64,000 nt of DNA from ZC4RG29 sp964521255 (GTDB taxonomy: Bacteria; Bacteroidota; Bacteroidia; Cytophagales; Cyclobacteriaceae), in NCBI GenBank assembly GCA_964521255.1, contig CAZFRM010000008.1, positions 1 to 64,000 of the forward strand, written 5' to 3'. The notes under the pieces were generated by a model that was given only the letters and a program-made list of their open reading frames with translations, did no database searches and was not told where the DNA came from. Shown here piece after piece: positions 7,546 through 15,464 of the stretch. The position numbers were made by a program, and so were the translations under genes. How positions within the stretch are numbered: the stretch's first letter is position 1; every line of letters starts with the position of its first letter.

Positions 7546-7878
7546 CTAATCCGAAATAACTTCAATCTGCAAACCATGCAGTTTTTTATCAATCATTATC
7601 TGACATGCCAGGCGGCTATTGGGAGACACGGAACCCATTTTAGTAAGTGTTGTGTCTTCATTACCTTCCCTGTTTAACAATTCATCTGTATAATTCCTGA
7701 TGTGAATATGACAGGTGCCACACCGCCCTGTTCCTTTACATGCACCAAAATCTTCAATGTAGAATTTATCATATAGTAATGCCATCAGGTTTCGGTATTC
7801 ACCCTGGCGAGTAAGTATAGTATGTTTTTTTCCACGAAGGAAAACTATTATGCTAATGTCGGATGGATAATTCATCAA
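7546..7878 (-). CDS. 2Fe-2S ferredoxin
   Basis: 110 residues with the plant/adrenodoxin-type cluster motif GACKGTGRCGTCHI and a distant fourth cysteine in RLACQIMI, giving C-x5-C-x2-C...C. It is a small cytoplasmic electron carrier. It is the last gene of the minus-strand run beginning with the hemerythrin and RIC genes, ending 13 bases after the hemerythrin stop. A role in feeding electrons to the neighbouring iron and NO-stress proteins is plausible (inference). It has the adrenodoxin-like spacing and lacks the long insertions of plant-type photosynthetic ferredoxins. Confidence 0.85.
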   Translation of the reverse strand: MMNYPSDISIIVFLRGKKHTILTRQGEYRNLMALLYDKFYIEDFGACKGTGRCGTCHIHIRNYTDELLNREGNEDTTLTKMGSVSPNSRLACQIMIDKKLHGLQIEVISD

Positions 7879-7891
7879 TGCTCACCTGATT

Positions 7892-8383
7892 CTAATTCCA
7901 GAATTCATCTTTCCATTCTTCAGGTTTTGTCACTTCATTCGTCTGAACGGAATGCCTTGATAATATTTCTTCAAACTGGGCCGGCGAGGCAATACGTTGA
8001 ATCTCATTGAACAGAATTCGTTCTTCAAACCGGATATGCGCTTCGAGTTCTTCTTCAATTAATCCAAGGTTTTTATTTGTTTCATTGATGCCTTCAAACA
8101 GCCGTTTGAGCCGCCGGTGCTCCGAACATGCGCGCTTCACTAATTTGTGTTCATTACCCAAAATAGAAAACACATATTTTTCTTCCACCTCGAAATGCAC
8201 CAGCAAGTGATTTTTATAAAACCATTCTGCATACGAACGGATACGGCTGACATCAATGTTTTTCCTGTAACCCGCTCTTATTTTCCAACACAGCAATAAA
8301 CCGTAATGATGCTCGCGGCTTAAATTAATAAGTGATCCATGACGTTTAATGGGTGTGTTCACGCTGTGAATTTTTACTCTCAC
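7892..8383 (-). CDS. Hemerythrin HHE-domain protein
   Basis: 163 residues. The di-iron four-helix bundle is indicated by LINLSREHHYGLLLCWKIR, LLVHFEVEEKYVF, CSEHRRLKRLFEG and LEAHIRFEERILF, which supply the His and Glu ligands expected of HHE domains. Such proteins bind oxygen, NO or iron. The ORF overlaps the end of the upstream gene (8346-8651) by 38 bases; no later Met would preserve the first ligand helix, so the overlap is probably real. It sits in the NO-stress cluster next to RIC and a truncated hemoglobin. Confidence 0.85.
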   Translation of the reverse strand: MRVKIHSVNTPIKRHGSLINLSREHHYGLLLCWKIRAGYRKNIDVSRIRSYAEWFYKNHLLVHFEVEEKYVFSILGNEHKLVKRACSEHRRLKRLFEGINETNKNLGLIEEELEAHIRFEERILFNEIQRIASPAQFEEILSRHSVQTNEVTKPEEWKDEFWN

Positions 8384-8651
8384 TGCCGCATTTCGGACAA
8401 ACCTGAATTTTTGGATCCTTCAATGTTATTCCATCAATATTTGTTTTAACAAATTCCTGAATTATCATGTAGCTATCTTTATGATTGTTTACATCAATCT
8501 GTTTGTCTTTTAAAATCGTCCTGATTTTATTATCATATTGCTGATGACCCCAACAAACAGGACACAAGCCATCAGGGGCCATATCCCTGGTTTCGCTTTC
8601 AGGTTTTTTAAAATAAGTGATAATTGAATCTATAATTTTCATAATTATCAT
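8346..8651 (-). CDS. Conserved small protein with CxxC pairs
   Basis: 101 residues. Two cysteine pairs, GLCPVCWGHQQYD (residues about 28-40) and VCPKCGSES near the C-terminus, suggest a structural zinc. Between them lies DKQIDVNNHKDSYMIIQEFVKTNIDGITL. From memory this combination recurs in Bacteroidota proteins of unknown function. Met4 is an alternative start. It is placed between the RIC gene (33 bases upstream) and the hemerythrin gene it overlaps, so it is likely co-expressed with them. Confidence 0.7.
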   Translation of the reverse strand: MIIMKIIDSIITYFKKPESETRDMAPDGLCPVCWGHQQYDNKIRTILKDKQIDVNNHKDSYMIIQEFVKTNIDGITLKDPKIQVCPKCGSESKNSQREHTH

Positions 8652-8684
8652 TTTTACGATTCACTTTACGACATACGCCGGTTA

Positions 8685-9419
8685 TCAGAAAAGTCCGGAG
8701 ACACTTATTTCTCTTTCCAATGCAATGGCTTTAGGGAACAAGATGTTATTCTCCAGGTGAATATGAATGTGTAAATCCTTCTCATAATCTTTCAGTAACT
8801 GATAGGTTATTGCAAAGGTGTTGCAGGCATCTGCGGGTACTTTGTATTCGTTTGTCAATGTTGCAATTCGCCTGAACTTTTCACCCTCCCGTGCATGATC
8901 GACCATCATCATCTCTACCGGATTGCCTATACGCCCGAACAAGGGTGATGATACTGATGACTTTGTATCTTTTGCTTGTTCGAGTTTTTTAATAAACGGA
9001 AACAATATGAATTCTTCTTTTTTCATGTGCACTGTCAATTCGCCTCCAATTTCAAGAAAAAGTTTTCTCACCTCGCTTAGCTCCGGATGATTTGTACCAT
9101 GTACCTCCGTGATTTTATCCAGGTACCCGCTTATCAGCGGAGTCCTTTTTTCCACATAAGTGTGATGATGGTTACAAATATAATCCGCAAGTAAGTCCAG
9201 CGGCCAGCTATCAAAATCAACGCCATCATCCATCTCGTCCTGGATCTGTTGCAATTCATGCACTACCAACGATGGTTCAATGTTGTTTGTCTTGCATGCA
9301 TCATAAAAATTCTGGTGGCCCATACAACAAAAGTCGAGCGAAAACTTTTCGAGAATGTCCGCCGCTTTGTAATTCCTCTTTACAATCTCCCCTAGTGTTA
9401 ATGTTTCTATATTTTCCAT
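8685..9419 (-). CDS. ric: Iron-sulfur cluster repair di-iron protein RIC (YtfE/ScdA)
   Basis: 244 residues, the usual length. The N-terminal DUF542 domain has the cysteine pair in LDFCCMGHQNFYDAC. The hemerythrin-like domain supplies ligands in YICNHHHTYVEKR, HMKKEEFILFPFIKK, MMMVDHAREGEKFRR and HIHLENNILFPKA. RIC proteins repair iron-sulfur clusters damaged by nitric oxide or peroxide, acting in the cytoplasm, and are commonly controlled by NO-sensing regulators. It lies between truncated hemoglobin and a hemerythrin gene on the same strand, and a degenerate paralogue lies at 16481-17200. Confidence 0.95.
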   Translation of the reverse strand: MENIETLTLGEIVKRNYKAADILEKFSLDFCCMGHQNFYDACKTNNIEPSLVVHELQQIQDEMDDGVDFDSWPLDLLADYICNHHHTYVEKRTPLISGYLDKITEVHGTNHPELSEVRKLFLEIGGELTVHMKKEEFILFPFIKKLEQAKDTKSSVSSPLFGRIGNPVEMMMVDHAREGEKFRRIATLTNEYKVPADACNTFAITYQLLKDYEKDLHIHIHLENNILFPKAIALEREISVSGLF

Positions 9420-9470
9420 AGTGTTAATTGTTTAGTTCCATAAATGATTAATGTAATTGGTTTCATTCTA

Positions 9471-9845
9471 TTAATGTGACGTGCTGTTAGCTTCATAAAG
9501 TCGTTGATAAAATGTAACTGCCATAACCATAGACCTGCTTTTGGCTTCATCGGCAACAGGCCCTGTGAAGTGCTCATCCAGTGTTTCGTAAAACAACTTG
9601 ATCCATCGTTCAAAGTGTGGTCCATCGATGGGAAGCTTTGCATGTTTGGAAAACGGATTGCCTACATATTCACGAACCTGAAATAGCGCTGCATTCCAGA
9701 ACCGATACATCGTATCCAGGTGAGGCTGCCAGTCACCTTTTATGCGAAGAGCGAAAACAGGAGCCAGCAAGTCATCCTTTCTTACTTTTGCGTAAAATTC
9801 ATCAACAAGAAGTTTTATGTCATTTATATCTTCAATGTCTTTCAT
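9471..9845 (-). CDS. Group III truncated hemoglobin
   Basis: 124 residues. The family pattern is complete: VDEFYAKVRKDDLLAPVF with the distal Phe-Tyr pair, HLDTMYRFWNAALF, YVGNPFSKHAKL (proximal His), and PHFERWIKLFYETLDEHF. Group III truncated hemoglobins bind oxygen and NO and are linked to NO or low-oxygen responses; electron transfer partners are not defined. It starts 28 bases after the membrane-anchored gene at 9874-10287 and is followed 51 bases on by ric, all in the same direction. Confidence 0.93.
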   Translation of the reverse strand: MKDIEDINDIKLLVDEFYAKVRKDDLLAPVFALRIKGDWQPHLDTMYRFWNAALFQVREYVGNPFSKHAKLPIDGPHFERWIKLFYETLDEHFTGPVADEAKSRSMVMAVTFYQRLYEANSTSH

Positions 9846-9873
9846 GCGTTTACAATTTTGTATTGATGGATAT

Positions 9874-10287
9874 TCATGATACGATATTAAATGTGGTAAA
9901 CAGATAATACGCTGCCCAGCCTATAAACAAAATAACCAGTACCCATAGCCAGGACGGAATACTACGGGGTGTTTCGCTTCCATCGATCAGAAATCGTTTC
10001 TGGTCTCCCTTTCCATACGCGTTAATCATGATGGGCAGCACACCATCTACTATATCGTTTTGCTTTAATCCTTCAATGGCAATAGCAGGCCCGTTGCGTA
10101 CCGTAAAAGGAATGAGAAGGATGCCTTCTTTTCCCGATGGATCTTTACTCACAATTTTAAACGTATGTTGGCCATCTACAAGTTTTCGTGTGTCAAGATC
10201 AAAATGTATTGGTGTATCAAACTCGCCCAGAGGTTGAGAAACATCATCAATAAAGACCAGCACCTTACTTTTGTGACTCATGTTCAA
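9874..10287 (-). CDS. C-terminally anchored beta-sandwich protein of the oxidase operon
   Basis: 137 residues. Residues 5-108 look like an immunoglobulin-like beta domain (VLVFIDDVSQPLG, LVDGQHTFKIVSKDPSGKEG, AIAIEGLKQNDIVDGVLPIMINA). Residues about 112-132 (PSWLWVLVILFIGWAAYYLFTTF) form a single C-terminal transmembrane helix. No heme-binding CxxCH. Its start overlaps the stop of the preceding small gene by 4 bases, tying it to the oxidase operon, where it may be an accessory subunit or assembly factor (inference). Confidence 0.65.
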   Translation of the reverse strand: MNMSHKSKVLVFIDDVSQPLGEFDTPIHFDLDTRKLVDGQHTFKIVSKDPSGKEGILLIPFTVRNGPAIAIEGLKQNDIVDGVLPIMINAYGKGDQKRFLIDGSETPRSIPSWLWVLVILFIGWAAYYLFTTFNIVS

Positions 10288-10544
10288 TCGGGATTTAGTA
10301 TACTATGTTTAATATGTGTTCTTTCTTTTTCACCCGGATATACGATCCACTTAACAGTATAAAAAAGAGAAACCGCCACGATGAGAACCGTACCCCCAAC
10401 CACTACGTAATCCCAATTGCTTTCCGGTCCCGCACCGTGGCTGATTCCTCTTAATACTTTTGGTTGTTGCTTTTTGCACACTTCACACGCAAGAGAAGCA
10501 ATATGAATAATCATGAATGTCGATAGTAACAATATTTTTTTCAT
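10284..10544 (-). CDS. Small two-helix membrane protein of the oxidase operon
   Basis: 86 residues from the ATG at 10544, which lies 2 bases after the stop of the FixO-cytochrome c gene; a longer reading frame upstream would overlap that gene by 85 bases and is rejected. Residues 1-18 form a signal or membrane helix followed by CEVCKKQQ. A second helix follows (YVVVGGTVLIVAVSLFYTVKWIVYP), and the tail is charged. The CxxC near the membrane has no His, so it is not a c-type heme site. It is likely a small subunit or assembly factor for the heme-copper oxidase (inference from position). Confidence 0.65.
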   Translation of the reverse strand: MKKILLLSTFMIIHIASLACEVCKKQQPKVLRGISHGAGPESNWDYVVVGGTVLIVAVSLFYTVKWIVYPGEKERTHIKHSILNPD

Positions 10545-10546
10545 GC

Positions 10547-11572
10547 TTATTGATTCACGTTTTGAGCTTTGATATATGTTAATACTTTTTCCACCTCTGC
10601 CACAGTAAGTACGCGTGCAGAATTTCCCCAACTGGTTCGTTCATGATTAATGATCGCCGTTATTTCATCAGGCGTCAGGTTGTTGTTTAATCCTACAGCC
10701 GGCATTTCTGCAAATTCTTCATGCGCATTGTATCCATTCATAATAATATCAATCAATATTTCAGGGTTCTCATCCGAAACAATCGCACTTCCTTTCAGCG
10801 GAGGAAATGCACCTTTCAAACCTTCTCCATTCGCCTGATGGCATGCCTGGCAGTTGTTGGTATAAAGTAGCGCACCATCGAGTTCAGCTAACGCATCCCC
10901 ATTACCTGTTTCAACTTTTCCTGGTTTTCGTTCATATAAAAATGACGGCGTCGTTGTTCCATCCGGTAGTGCTATTTGCTTGAGCGATTGCAGATAGGCT
11001 ACCAGTTGCATGGCTTCTTTCGTGGCTACTAATTTTCCGGTTTTACCCTTTGTGAATTCCGAAGGAACATTCACTTCTTTATCCCCTGGGTTCAGGTCGT
11101 CCTTCCATTCAAACATCCAGGGATAAGCCGGCATAATGGATTCTTCTACCACCGCACGTGGATTATACAAATGCAGTAAATGCCAATCAACACTCGGCAG
11201 CCTGTTACCAATGTTGGTAAGGTCCGGGCCGGTACGTTCCGTACCCATGAGCGTTGCTGTATTCATCCACCAGCTCATGCGTTTGTTACGGGCATAATCC
11301 GCAGCCACACCGGGGCGCGTTCCCCAGCCCTTATCCATCTCTACGTTACGTACCTGCTGTGAATGACATGCTACACAACCATTGGCAATGAAAACGTGTT
11401 TTCCCGCAAGCTCTTCTTTACTAAGTGCTTCACTCCCGGGTAAGGGCGCATTATTCTTTTGATTATTCAGCGCCGGGAGAATCACCACTGCAATGGATAA
11501 ACCCACGAAGAATAGAAACGCTATCCCATATAATTTTTTATGATTACTGAATACCTCCATTACTTCTTTCAA
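10547..11572 (-). CDS. ccoO: FixO-type cytochrome c oxidase subunit fused to a second cytochrome c
   Basis: 341 residues. One N-terminal membrane anchor (residues 14-32). A FixO/CcoO-like domain follows with heme motif CVACH in FIANGCVACHSQQVRNVEM and the long segment MSWWMNTATLMGTERTGPDL. A second cytochrome c domain near the C-terminus has CQACHQANGEGLKGAFPPL and ends with INHERTSWGN. Ordinary cbb3 oxidases carry CcoO with one heme and a separate diheme CcoP; here one c domain appears attached to the CcoO part and no CcoP gene is seen. It overlaps the subunit I gene by 4 bases. It should pass electrons from a periplasmic donor to subunit I. Confidence 0.85.
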   Translation of the reverse strand: MKEVMEVFSNHKKLYGIAFLFFVGLSIAVVILPALNNQKNNAPLPGSEALSKEELAGKHVFIANGCVACHSQQVRNVEMDKGWGTRPGVAADYARNKRMSWWMNTATLMGTERTGPDLTNIGNRLPSVDWHLLHLYNPRAVVEESIMPAYPWMFEWKDDLNPGDKEVNVPSEFTKGKTGKLVATKEAMQLVAYLQSLKQIALPDGTTTPSFLYERKPGKVETGNGDALAELDGALLYTNNCQACHQANGEGLKGAFPPLKGSAIVSDENPEILIDIIMNGYNAHEEFAEMPAVGLNNNLTPDEITAIINHERTSWGNSARVLTVAEVEKVLTYIKAQNVNQ

Positions 11573-13695
11573 TTTGTGATCATCGCTTCATTTTCTTTTA
11601 CGCTTGCCTGTTCGATTTTTTCAAACGCCATTTTCTTCAGATCAACTTCTTTGTTTCCAACAATCATTTTGTAAAAGTTATAGGCAAAGAACAGATGCGA
11701 AAGCCACATCATAGAGCCGCCAATAGCCCGCCATAACCAATACGGAGCCATCATCACCACACCCTCAATGAAAGGTTTACCCTCCATCCACAACAATCCT
11801 TTCAACGTTCCGCCGATCATGAGCGGAATGGAATAAAACATAAGGCCGATAAACGCCAGCCAAAAATGAGCGCCCACCATCAGTTGTGACGGCTCGTTGC
11901 CAGTGAGACGTGGAACAAGAGCATAGATGCTGGCCCACAGGATGAAGGCAATGATTCCATACATGGTGATGTGCGAGTGTGCCACCGTAAAATCGGTGAA
12001 GTGCCAAAGCAGATTCGTGTAACGAAAAGCTTCGGCTGTTCCCTGTAAGGAACCTGTGAAATAGAAAACAATACCCACGATATAAAATGGAAGTGTATAA
12101 CTATTAGCGATTTTATTCCAATCACCTTTGAATGTCATCAGGAAATTAGTTGTGCCGGCCACGACGGGAATAACCATGCCCATACTGCCTACAATGGCCA
12201 CCGTTTGCAACGACCAGGGGATAGCGCTGAATACAAAATGGTGTGTGCCAATGACGGTATAAAATAAAATTTGAGTCCAGAAGGCAAGAATACCCAGGCT
12301 ATAAGAGTAAATTGGTTTGTTTAATTGTTGAGGAAGAAAATAATAAACGATGCCCAGGCTGAACAACATAAACCACATGCCCACTCCCTGGTGCATGTAG
12401 TAACCCTGAACAATCGTTTCACCTAATCCGTTTTGCCATGTCGGCCAGTAGGCAATAAATGCAATCACTAATGTGAAAATGATGGCAGAGACAATGTACC
12501 AGTTAGAAATGTAGATTTCATGTGTGGCACGATTGGCAATAGTTTGAATAAAGTTAATGAGTGTGATAGCAAGTCCTGCGCCAAATAGCGCCATGATTGG
12601 CCATACGTATTCACGATATTCGCCGCCTCCGTTGTTGATGCCGGCCATTAAACAAACCGTTCCTAACAAAACGGATGCATTAATGAGGAGAAGCGATATC
12701 CATCCTTTTGTTAAACTGGCGACCGGCGCATTGCTGACAATGGAGACAACGTAATGGCCGAGCCCGAGCATGGCCAAGGAAGACCATCCCCAAAATACTG
12801 CATTGGTATGAACGGGTCTCAGTCTTCCGAAGCTTAACCAACTTACCTGATCAACATCCGGCGAAACAAATTTAATCCCAAGGTATTCACCAACCGTTGT
12901 TCCAAACACCAGCCAGAATATAGCCGTCCCCAAATACCATAAGATGAGTCTCGATAATTGTGGGTCAATATTCGGTCTTTTAACGGCCTTCTTTTTTGTC
13001 GCGACAAAGTGGATAGCGGTACTGTTACTTGCTTTCTGCAGAATACCCCTTGTATCTTCTGCGACCGCTATCCCGGATAATTCCGTATTGCTAAGTTGAT
13101 AGTCAAGCGAGGCTTTCCTTTTGAGTAATGAAGCGTCAATCTCTTCTCCTTCCAGGAACACAAGATAATCTGCCAGTTGCTGCGCTTCTTTCTCTTTAGC
13201 CTTGTTATGAATTTGGGTAATGATTTTATTGATTTTGAAAATCAGAAAGATGACTGCAATGAAAAGTGGAATGAGAATGAGTATGAAAGTGATAATAATA
13301 CCCGGCTGGCTAAATAAAGAAACATCTGTTCCTTCAGTACTTTGGGCCAGTAGCGGATTTGCAAGAAGGAGTCCGGCAACAAGAATGGATGTTTTTCTCT
13401 TAAGTGATCGCCCTGATTTATTTTTTGACTTGCGCGCTTCCAGCAACAATGTTATTTCCCGTGTATCAAGGTTTCGCAGATATGACTTCAGGTCAGCATT
13501 TTCTACCGATGTTGCTTTATGCTTTTTGAGCATGGCTCTCACTTTAAGTACAATCAATAAGGCCATACTCAACAATAGAATGAATACAACGATAAGCACA
13601 AGCACCCAGGGAAAAATGGCTGTCACATTACCTGGCTGAGCATATAAAGGAATGGCCAGGAGCAAGAAGACTATGGATGTCATATAGCATTTCAT
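11569..13695 (-). CDS. ccoN: cbb3-like heme-copper oxidase subunit I with extended N-terminus
   Basis: 708 residues. The core (about 250-690) has twelve or so membrane helices and the cbb3 set of ligands: His296 in RPVHTNAV (low-spin heme), His435 in MHQGVGM, Tyr479, His485-His486 in GTHHF, and His573/His575 in AHSHITMYG. The spacing His435-Tyr479-His485 (44 and 6) equals that of the Cu ligand, cross-linked Tyr and His pair in characterised CcoN proteins, which favours oxygen reduction over NO reduction. Residues 1-215 are unusual: two consecutive blocks, each with a signal-like stretch ending in YAQ or LAQ followed by a membrane helix and a charged region. The gene is preceded by a 26-bp palindrome and the Rrf2 gene. 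Confidence 0.88.
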   Translation of the reverse strand: MKCYMTSIVFLLLAIPLYAQPGNVTAIFPWVLVLIVVFILLLSMALLIVLKVRAMLKKHKATSVENADLKSYLRNLDTREITLLLEARKSKNKSGRSLKRKTSILVAGLLLANPLLAQSTEGTDVSLFSQPGIIITFILILIPLFIAVIFLIFKINKIITQIHNKAKEKEAQQLADYLVFLEGEEIDASLLKRKASLDYQLSNTELSGIAVAEDTRGILQKASNSTAIHFVATKKKAVKRPNIDPQLSRLILWYLGTAIFWLVFGTTVGEYLGIKFVSPDVDQVSWLSFGRLRPVHTNAVFWGWSSLAMLGLGHYVVSIVSNAPVASLTKGWISLLLINASVLLGTVCLMAGINNGGGEYREYVWPIMALFGAGLAITLINFIQTIANRATHEIYISNWYIVSAIIFTLVIAFIAYWPTWQNGLGETIVQGYYMHQGVGMWFMLFSLGIVYYFLPQQLNKPIYSYSLGILAFWTQILFYTVIGTHHFVFSAIPWSLQTVAIVGSMGMVIPVVAGTTNFLMTFKGDWNKIANSYTLPFYIVGIVFYFTGSLQGTAEAFRYTNLLWHFTDFTVAHSHITMYGIIAFILWASIYALVPRLTGNEPSQLMVGAHFWLAFIGLMFYSIPLMIGGTLKGLLWMEGKPFIEGVVMMAPYWLWRAIGGSMMWLSHLFFAYNFYKMIVGNKEVDLKKMAFEKIEQASVKENEAMITN

Positions 13696-13712
13696 AATAA
13701 TCGCTTATCAAT

Positions 13713-13738
13713 AATAAAGGATAATTTTATCCTTTATT
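13713..13738. promoter_or_regulatory. Perfect 26-bp palindrome, candidate Rrf2 operator
   Basis: Arms AATAAAGGATAA and TTATCCTTTATT are exact reverse complements with a 2-base centre. It lies 18 bases upstream of the oxidase subunit I start codon and 13 bases after the Rrf2 stop codon. A second 26-bp site with the same outer sequence lies upstream of the Rrf2 gene itself. Position and symmetry fit a dimeric regulator; binding is inferred. Confidence 0.75.
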
Positions 13739-13751
13739 CAATCAAATTTTT

Positions 13752-14186
13752 TTAAACTCTTTTCAAATAAATAAGCCCTTTCTCAAGGTTCTTCGCAAAC
13801 TCATCTATATGCGTTGACTCAAGCATTGATTTAAGCCTTGTTCGGATGGCTTTAAATTCATCATGTATCGGGCACGGTTTTTTTTCATTACAGGCTTTCA
13901 ACCCCAATCCACACCCGGTGAATAATTGATCACCATCAATGGCGGTTACAACATCGGCAAGGGCAATATTACCGGACTTTGTATCAATGTAGAATCCTCC
14001 GTTTGGCCCTTTCATTGACAACACAAGACCTTTACGACTGAGGTCTTGTAAAATTTTTGCCATAAACGGCTCCGGTGAGTCAATTCCTTTCGAAATCTCC
14101 TTTATACCCGCGCGTCCACCTTCTTTCGATCTTCGGGCAATATAAATCATCGCCCGGATTCCATATTCGCATGCCTTTGAAAACAT
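13752..14186 (-). CDS. Rrf2-family iron-sulfur transcriptional regulator
   Basis: 144 residues. The winged helix-turn-helix is typical: MFSKACEYGIRAMIYIA, GIKEISKGIDSPEPFMAKIL, and the wing KGPNGGFYI. Three cysteines at 92, 99 and 105 (C-x6-C-x5-C) match the [2Fe-2S] ligand motif of NsrR/IscR/RsrR-type sensors. Such regulators sense NO, oxygen or cluster status and bind palindromes. The neighbours (oxidase, truncated hemoglobin, RIC) point to an NO- or oxygen-responsive role, like NsrR in function, although sequence alone does not prove the ligand. Two candidate operators flank the gene, suggesting autoregulation and control of the oxidase operon. Confidence 0.93.
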   Translation of the reverse strand: MFSKACEYGIRAMIYIARRSKEGGRAGIKEISKGIDSPEPFMAKILQDLSRKGLVLSMKGPNGGFYIDTKSGNIALADVVTAIDGDQLFTGCGLGLKACNEKKPCPIHDEFKAIRTRLKSMLESTHIDEFAKNLEKGLIYLKRV

Positions 14187-14229
14187 TCTGTCGTTTAATT
14201 ACACGCCAAAGTTAAGAAGTGTAGCTGAT

Positions 14230-14255
14230 AATAAAAGAGTTTTTAATCTTTTATT
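14230..14255. promoter_or_regulatory. Second Rrf2-operator-like inverted repeat
   Basis: Outer arms AATAAAAGA and TCTTTTATT are perfect reverse complements around an 8-base centre, giving the same total length (26) and nearly the same outer sequence as the site at 13713-13738. It lies 44 to 69 bases upstream of the Rrf2 start codon and just past the stop codon of the gene at 14258. It is consistent with autoregulation. Confidence 0.65.
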
Positions 14256-14257
14256 AT

Positions 14258-14560
14258 TTATAAATCATACCCGCCTGTACAGGAAAGGCATTGATTTGCA
14301 TAACTGTCATATTCATCATAGGCTGCGGCTGGTTTTCCGAAAACAGTAATGATCCGGTCAATACGAATCTGAAATTCAGGATTCATTACAATAAACAATC
14401 CCTTGCCTTCTATTTCCTTAAGCTCCGTAATTTGTCCTTCGTATGAATCCACTACCTGGTCATCACCGAAATAGAAAATTTTTCCTTTCGTGTTTTTCGT
14501 TATTTCTTCTTCAATGATTTCCCGGTAAACAAATTGAACGGGTGAATATGAATTATCCAT
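14258..14560 (-). CDS. Conserved small protein, unknown function
   Basis: 100 residues, no signal or membrane segment. Notable stretches are QFVYREIIEEEITKNTKGKI, a beta-rich middle (VVDSYEGQITELKEIEGKGL), and the C-terminal FGKPAAAYDEYDSYANQCLSC with a CxxC. The fold may be a small beta barrel, since EGQITELKEIEGKGLFIVM and RIDRIITVFGKP resemble Sm-like or Rof-like strands, but I cannot assign a family. It lies upstream of rrf2 on the same strand and may be co-transcribed or separately driven; an AATAAAGAT half-site occurs about 55 bases upstream of its start. Confidence 0.65.
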   Translation of the reverse strand: MDNSYSPVQFVYREIIEEEITKNTKGKIFYFGDDQVVDSYEGQITELKEIEGKGLFIVMNPEFQIRIDRIITVFGKPAAAYDEYDSYANQCLSCTGGYDL

Positions 14561-14681
14561 AATGTGATATTTTAAATACCCCTCCTTGTCAATAAAGATT
14601 ACGAAAATTTATCCACATTGAACAACATGGTTACAAAATCACCGAAGCATTCATTCAAATTTCATTTAGTAGATTATGGTT

Positions 14682-15311
14682 TTATGGTTGCGGTGTATAA
14701 CGTAGATATGAATTGATAGCTTTATGTCCCTGTGGAAACTTAGCGGGAATTTCTTCCTCTTTTACTGAAGGAGAGATGATAACGTCTTGTCCCTGCACCC
14801 AATCGGCCGGTGTGGCTACGTCCTTCGCGGCTGTTAATTGCAATGAATCAATTACCCTGATAATTTCTCCAAAATTTCTTCCCGTTGATGCCGGGTAGGT
14901 AATGAGCGCTTTGATCTTTTTATCCGGGCCAATAAAATAGACAGAACGTACGGTTTTTGTTTGTGAAGCTTTTTCATGAATCATACCATACAGTGTGGCT
15001 ACTTTTCTTTCGTGATCGGCAATGATTGGAAAATTCACTTCACAGTTTTGTGTTTCATTAATGTCGCCAATCCAGCGTGAATGTGAATCCAGGTTATCTA
15101 CGCTAACCGCCAGTACCCGGGTGCCGCGTTTGTCGAACTCTTTTTTCAGCAAGGCCGTCCGCCCGAGTTCGGTTGTGCATACAGGTGTAAAATCCGCCGG
15201 GTGTGAATACAGGATACCCCAACTATTACCCAACCATTCATGAAATTTAATTTCTCCCGCTGTGGTTTGCGCCACAAAATCCGGAGCATCATCACCGATT
15301 TGTAAGCTCAT
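14682..15311 (-). CDS. 1-Cys peroxiredoxin (Prx6 type)
   Basis: 209 residues, the usual length for the Prx6 group. The peroxidatic Cys45 lies in HPADFTPVCTTELGR, followed by the family sequence SVDNLDSHSRWIGDI and NFPIIADHERKVATLYGM. No second resolving cysteine at the C-terminal position of 2-Cys enzymes; the C-terminal dimerisation arm (PADWVQGQDVIISPSVKEEE) is present. It reduces hydrogen peroxide or alkyl hydroperoxides in the cytoplasm. Its place beside the NO/oxygen-stress operon fits a combined oxidative-stress island. Confidence 0.93.
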   Translation of the reverse strand: MSLQIGDDAPDFVAQTTAGEIKFHEWLGNSWGILYSHPADFTPVCTTELGRTALLKKEFDKRGTRVLAVSVDNLDSHSRWIGDINETQNCEVNFPIIADHERKVATLYGMIHEKASQTKTVRSVYFIGPDKKIKALITYPASTGRNFGEIIRVIDSLQLTAAKDVATPADWVQGQDVIISPSVKEEEIPAKFPQGHKAINSYLRYTPQP

Positions 15312-15464
15312 AATGTTTATTGTTTTATTGTGAAAAAAAATTTATCTGTTCTGTTATTAATTCACTTTTTATGTTTGCTGCACACGCACACATTTACGAG
15401 TGTCATGTTAAACCAGGCTGCGATCCTCTTGTTTCTATATCCATCAGTTAACATTGACATGACA

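Noticed and set aside
9407..9643. Open frame antisense or offset to the truncated hemoglobin gene
   Set aside because: No domain; it is a shadow of the hemoglobin frame, whose motifs are complete.
10545..10631. Longer start for the small membrane protein at 10284
   Set aside because: It would overlap the FixO-cytochrome c gene by 85 bases and put a charged stretch before the signal; the ATG at 10544 is 2 bases after that gene.
11777..12125. Overlapping frames within the oxidase gene
   Set aside because: They lie inside a well-supported membrane-protein coding region and show no family features.
11569..13695. Calling subunit I a nitric oxide reductase because of its NO-related neighbours
   Set aside because: The Tyr479 and His435/485/486 spacing equals that of cbb3 oxygen reductases; the NO link comes only from context, so it is called an oxidase.
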